Below are positions 15,949 to 19,067 of a DNA stretch of 19,067 bases, in pieces (positions within the stretch are counted from its first letter, which is position 1; the number at the start of each line of letters is the position of its first letter). The notes beneath the pieces were generated by a model that worked only from the letters and a program-made list of their open reading frames with translations, had not been told where the DNA came from and did not search any database. The DNA is from DATJFH01 sp035495815 (lineage in GTDB: Bacteria > Acidobacteriota > Terriglobia > Bryobacterales > Bryobacteraceae): NCBI GenBank assembly GCA_035495815.1, contig DATJFH010000020.1:1-19067 (forward strand), given 5' to 3'. A program made the translations under genes and the position numbers.

Positions 15949-17478
15949 ATGTTCCAAGCGAACTACGGTAAGACCTCTTCCGTCTGGATGGCCGAATCGG
16001 ATGTGCCCCGGTATGAATCGCTGTCCGAGGATCTGGAAACCGACGTGTGCATTGTCGGAGCCGGAATCGCGGGACTCTCGACAGCCTACCAGCTGCTGCA
16101 GGAAGGCGTGTCCGTCGTGGTGCTCGAAGCCGGTTTGATCGTCCGCGGAGAGACTTCGCGCACCACCGCTCACCTCTCGAATGTCCTGGACGACCGCTAT
16201 TACGAGCTCGAGCGCCTGTTCGGCCGGGAGGGCGCCGCGCTGGCCCGGGAGAGCCACGCCGCGGCGATTGACACCATCGAGCAGACAGCCGCGCGGGAAG
16301 GGATCGAATGCGACTTCGTCCGCCTGGACGGCTATCTGTTCGTTTCTCCGGACCAGCCGCTCGACGAGCTGGACCGGGAGCTGAACGCCGCCCTCCGCGC
16401 GGGCCTGAATTGCGGTTGGGTAGACAATGCGCCCCTGCCCGGATTCAAGACCGGTCCCTGCCTCCGCTTTCCCGGCCAGGCCCAGTTCGATCCTCTCGCC
16501 TACCTCGGGGGCCTGGCCGGAGCGGTCACCCGAGGCCGTGGAAGGATCTTCACCAGGACGAGGGTCGCAAATGTCACCGGCGGCACACGGCCGCACGTGC
16601 GGACTCTCCAGGGCAACACTGTGCGCGCCAAGGCGGTCGTCGTAGCGACCAACACGCCGATTCACGACAACCTGACCATCCATTCGCGGCAGGGTCCGTA
16701 TCGAACTTATGTCATTGGGGCGCGGATCCCCTGGGACGCCGTCCCCAGAGCTCTGTATTGGGATACGCAGGATCCCTACCATTACGTTCGCCTCCGCAGC
16801 GCGCGCACGCCCGGCCAGGCCGGCGGCGGCGACGTCCTGATCGCCGGCGGCGAAGACCACAAGCAGGGGGAAGCCGATGACGGAGAGCAGCGCTTCCGCT
16901 GGCTGGAGGAGTGGACACGGAAACGTTTTCCCATCGAAGAGATCCTGTATCGCTGGTCGGGAATGGTGTGCGAGCCCGCCGACAGCCTGGCCCTGATCGG
17001 AAGGGACAACGTAGAGCAAAACGTGTACATCGTCACGGGCGATTCCGGCCACGGCATGACACACGGCGCCATCGCGGGCATTCTTCTGAGCGACCTGATT
17101 CGCGGGCGGAAGAACAGCTGGGCGTCGATATATGACCCCTGCCGCATCACGGCCCGGGCGGCTTCCGAGTATCTGAGCGAGAACGCGGGAGTGGTTTCCG
17201 AGTTGCTGGAATGGTTTACGCCCGGCGAGTTGCCGTCCGAGGACAACATCGCGCCCGGCCATGGCGCGGTGGTCCGCCGGGGCTTGGGGAAGGTCGCCGT
17301 CTACCGGGACGTACACGGACAGTTTCATGAGCGCTCCGCCGCGTGCCCACACCTGGGATGCATCGTGTCCTGGAATTCGACGGAATCGTCCTGGGACTGC
17401 CCCTGCCACGGTTCGCGATTCGATACGGAAGGGAAGGTGCTTCGGGGACCCGCTACACGTGACCTCGAAGCGCCTTAG
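15949..17478 (+). CDS. FAD-dependent oxidoreductase with C-terminal Rieske domain (509 aa)
   Basis: A DAO-type flavin oxidoreductase fused to a Rieske [2Fe-2S] domain, the same arrangement and size as Bacillus subtilis YhfW, whose substrate is not known. The Rossmann signature is DVCIVGAGIAGLSTAYQL (32-49; G37, G39, G42), followed by an acidic ribose-binding strand (VVVLEAG) and SRTTAHLS. The distal FAD segment is VYIVTGDSGHGMTHGAIAGILLSDLI. The Rieske centre is complete: C466-x-H468 and C484-x-x-H487 as ligands, with C471 and C486 as the usual disulfide pair (CPHLGC...CPCHGS). No signal peptide, so cytoplasmic. The Rieske domain may pass electrons to or from the flavin during amine or related oxidation (inference). 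A GAGAG sits 3 nt or so before the ATG. It follows orf134 by 33 bp and converges on the next gene with a 5-bp gap. Confidence 0.92.
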   Translation: MFQANYGKTSSVWMAESDVPRYESLSEDLETDVCIVGAGIAGLSTAYQLLQEGVSVVVLEAGLIVRGETSRTTAHLSNVLDDRYYELERLFGREGAALARESHAAAIDTIEQTAAREGIECDFVRLDGYLFVSPDQPLDELDRELNAALRAGLNCGWVDNAPLPGFKTGPCLRFPGQAQFDPLAYLGGLAGAVTRGRGRIFTRTRVANVTGGTRPHVRTLQGNTVRAKAVVVATNTPIHDNLTIHSRQGPYRTYVIGARIPWDAVPRALYWDTQDPYHYVRLRSARTPGQAGGGDVLIAGGEDHKQGEADDGEQRFRWLEEWTRKRFPIEEILYRWSGMVCEPADSLALIGRDNVEQNVYIVTGDSGHGMTHGAIAGILLSDLIRGRKNSWASIYDPCRITARAASEYLSENAGVVSELLEWFTPGELPSEDNIAPGHGAVVRRGLGKVAVYRDVHGQFHERSAACPHLGCIVSWNSTESSWDCPCHGSRFDTEGKVLRGPATRDLEAP

Positions 17479-17491
17479 GCGCGCTAACGCG
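17470..17491. repeat. Overlapping dyads between convergent genes
   Basis: GCGCC-TTA-GGCGC (17470-17482) and CGCG-CTAA-CGCG (17480-17491) overlap by three bases across the two stop codons. They cannot both form at once and neither has a T-run. They are possible bidirectional termination or pausing structures. Confidence 0.35.
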
Positions 17492-18767
17492 GCAGTCCGC
17501 TGAGAAAGGCTGTCACACCCTCCGTCAGATCCCGTTCCGCCTGCTCGCTGAATGGCGACGTACGGGGTTCGTATCCACCTTCGCCGAACGCCTTCGCCGT
17601 CGGCAGATACCCCAGCCAGCCGTTGGCGTATCCGAAATAGAACGTGTGGGCGAAAGGCGATTCCGACCGCACCTTCATCGCGATCTCACAGAACAGCTCA
17701 ACCGGCGCCGCCCACACGACGGTGTCGTTGAGCCGCAGAAATCGAACCGGAAGCCGCACCAGCGGAGTCCCGGCGCTGGGTATCCGCGAGTACTCCGCCA
17801 ATTCCGCGGGCCAGCCCAGGCCACTCTTCCGCGGCGTCTCGATGACGTTCGCGATGGCCTGGAGCTTGACATCGGCTGTCCCCGCGGCCAGGGCGCGATG
17901 CGCCTCCAGAATCCGGTCTCCGAGCAGCACGTTGAACTCGGTCAGGTGGCCGCTCCTGGGGTTCTCGGCGACGGTGTAAATCGGCGCGATATTTCCGGCG
18001 GCGCCGTTCACGTAAAGCATCGGCGCTCCCAACTTCTGTTCCACATAAGCGGCCACTACGCCCGGTCCGTCACCGCTGATTTCCAGATACTTTCCGCCAA
18101 GCACCGTGCCGTGCATGGCGTAGTTGGCCACCAGCGCGACCGGCGAACCGTCCGGCTTCTCCAGGCGAATCAGCCCGATCTGGCGGTCGACCGGCCCGTC
18201 GGGATTGAGCCCCAGCGATATCTGCCCGTTCACGTCGCGCGCCCGGCGGTTGATATTGGCGCGGGAGAGGCCGGTCCCGACCGCCAGCCGCGCCGGTTCC
18301 AGCCGGGCCTTCGCCTGCTTGATGCCTTCGATCAGCGATGTCCTGATGAACCTGGTATATTCACGATCCCAATCGTGGTCCGAGCGCCCCGCCAGCAGGA
18401 CCTTGTAAATGCCCGGCGGTCCGACTTCGGGGGCCGAATGGGTGTGAGTCACGGTCCACCAGAAATGCGCACGGTCGATGCCGGTTTCGCGCTTCAGGTC
18501 CCGGGCGACTTCGTCGTAGACTTCCGGCGAGAACAGGCACACATCGGTCGCAGCCAGGTAAAACTGCGTGGCGCCGTCGTCCATGGCCACGATGCGATGG
18601 AAGATCCTGTCATGCACCCCGGTGGATTTCCTGGCGGCGTATCCCAAAAGCCACTGAGGCCCCGGCGGCGTGATATCTACCTTGACGGCCGAAGCACGAA
18701 AAGCGGCCGTCCCGGGCGAGGCCAGAAGCAACAGCGCAAGCAGGGATCGCATTGGTAAGGGCAGCAT
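17484..18767 (-). CDS. Neutral/alkaline ceramidase-fold protein, secreted (427 aa)
   Basis: Matches the N-terminal domain of neutral/alkaline non-lysosomal ceramidases. It has a Sec signal peptide (MLPLPMRSLLALLLLASPGTAA, about 22 residues), then VKVDITPPG (28-36), a zinc-type THTHSAPE (107-114; H108, H110), a second His region NYAMHGT (215-221), and YVNGAAGNIAPIY (252-264). In true ceramidases this last motif is NAGDxSPN, with Ser as the essential residue; here it is Ala261, so ceramide hydrolysis is doubtful. Length is shorter than ceramidases (about 650-700), so the C-terminal domain is missing. Many Acidobacteria and Planctomycetes carry such short homologues of unknown substrate. AAGGA 5 nt before the ATG supports the start. 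Confidence 0.87.
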   Translation of the reverse strand: MLPLPMRSLLALLLLASPGTAAFRASAVKVDITPPGPQWLLGYAARKSTGVHDRIFHRIVAMDDGATQFYLAATDVCLFSPEVYDEVARDLKRETGIDRAHFWWTVTHTHSAPEVGPPGIYKVLLAGRSDHDWDREYTRFIRTSLIEGIKQAKARLEPARLAVGTGLSRANINRRARDVNGQISLGLNPDGPVDRQIGLIRLEKPDGSPVALVANYAMHGTVLGGKYLEISGDGPGVVAAYVEQKLGAPMLYVNGAAGNIAPIYTVAENPRSGHLTEFNVLLGDRILEAHRALAAGTADVKLQAIANVIETPRKSGLGWPAELAEYSRIPSAGTPLVRLPVRFLRLNDTVVWAAPVELFCEIAMKVRSESPFAHTFYFGYANGWLGYLPTAKAFGEGGYEPRTSPFSEQAERDLTEGVTAFLSGLPR

Positions 18768-18867
18768 CGCATTCCTTGCTCCTGGTTTGCAACCGTGGGG
18801 CAGCCAGTCACGGCCGCAGACGCTTCTGAGGCGGACGGCGCCACGATGGCCGTCTCACCGTCTGCGC

Positions 18868-18873
18868 TAAAAT
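18868..18873 (+). promoter_or_regulatory. -10-like TAAAAT upstream of secA
   Basis: TAAAAT lies 36 nt before the secA ATG, in the divergent spacer with the ceramidase-fold gene. The hexamer 17 nt upstream (GATGGC) is not a -35 match, so support rests on the -10 alone. Confidence 0.3.
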
Positions 18874-18909
18874 AGAAGATGGCGTGAAGCGCCGAAATCG
18901 AGATTTATT

Positions 18910-19067
18910 ATGATAGATGCAGTTCTCGCCAAGATTTTCGGCACTCAGAACGAGCGTGACGTCAAAGCGCTGCGTCCGAAGATTACGGCCATCAATGCCC
19001 TCGAGTCTGAAATTCAGCAACTATCCGATATCGACCTGGCAGCCAAGACTATCGAATTCAAAGAGCG
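18910..19067 (+). CDS. secA: SecA translocase ATPase, N-terminal fragment (cut by window edge)
   Basis: Motor ATPase of the Sec export pathway, partnering SecYEG at the inner membrane. Only 52 complete codons are in the window. They match the SecA N-terminus: a starting MIDAVLAKIFGTQNERDVK helix, then ITAINALESEIQQLSD and LAAKTIEFKER, corresponding to the family pattern of KIFG-x-NER, INALE and AKT-x-EF-x-ER. Motor motifs lie beyond the edge. The ATG at 18910 has only a weak upstream CGAGA. It is divergent from the ceramidase-fold gene with a 142-bp spacer. The ceramidase-fold protein is itself a Sec substrate, but that link is incidental. Confidence 0.9.
   Translation, partial: MIDAVLAKIFGTQNERDVKALRPKITAINALESEIQQLSDIDLAAKTIEFKE

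Noticed and set aside
15937..17409. 490-codon minus-strand frame opposite the FAD-Rieske gene
   Set aside because: Antisense shadow. The plus strand carries intact FAD and Rieske signatures.
17484..18767. Calling this a true ceramidase
   Set aside because: The position of the essential serine is alanine and the C-terminal domain is absent, so only the fold is claimed.

Overview
The window is GC-rich bacterial chromosome. It most resembles a Solibacter/Bryobacter-type acidobacterium. The reasons are two large Oar-like TonB-dependent receptors with an N-terminal carboxypeptidase-regulatory-like domain, a Tat-type sulfatase, a ceramidase-fold protein, a UxaE-family epimerase, and a secA whose N-terminus is of ordinary bacterial type. 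This placement is inferred from gene families and composition, not from a marker gene.

Layout. (1) Bases 1-1130 are a weakly coding left edge of lower GC. It holds one plausible small hypothetical gene (133-381), a gene-free stretch with two well-formed stem-loops (465-490 and 534-572), and what looks like a decayed exported-protein gene (761-1130). (2) Bases 1127-5986, minus strand, hold a sulfatase and, 492 bp downstream, a TonB-dependent receptor. This pairing suggests uptake and processing of a sulfated or otherwise decorated substrate. (3) Bases 6039-9003, minus strand, form a tight co-directional group read in the order TPR protein, larB, AIM24-family protein with a zinc ribbon, DUF899 protein, possibly running into the sulfatase. 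(4) A 73-bp divergent spacer (9004-9076) with overlapping -10-like hexamers on the two strands and a perfect dyad separates this group from plus-strand galU (9077-9961). (5) galU is followed by a long, divergent uxaE-family gene (9999-11843) and then a second, 1149-residue TonB-dependent receptor (11906-15355). (6) A 134-residue protein of unknown function (15511-15915) precedes a 509-residue FAD oxidoreductase with a C-terminal Rieske domain (15949-17478). (7) A secreted ceramidase-fold hydrolase (17484-18767, minus) converges on it with a 5-bp gap. (8) The first 52 codons of secA run off the right edge.

How the genes may work together. Receptors, sulfatase, uronate epimerase and GalU fit a soil heterotroph that takes up complex glycans and builds UDP-sugars. 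LarB points to synthesis of the nickel-pincer nucleotide cofactor, although larC and larE are not here. I found no rRNA, tRNA, CRISPR array, complete insertion sequence or prophage. I also see no clear new defence or mobile system. The most interesting points are the diverged UxaE homologue, the ceramidase-like protein whose usual nucleophile position is alanine, the orf134/FAD-Rieske pair, and several genes that lack a Shine-Dalgarno and have a -10-like hexamer just before the start codon.
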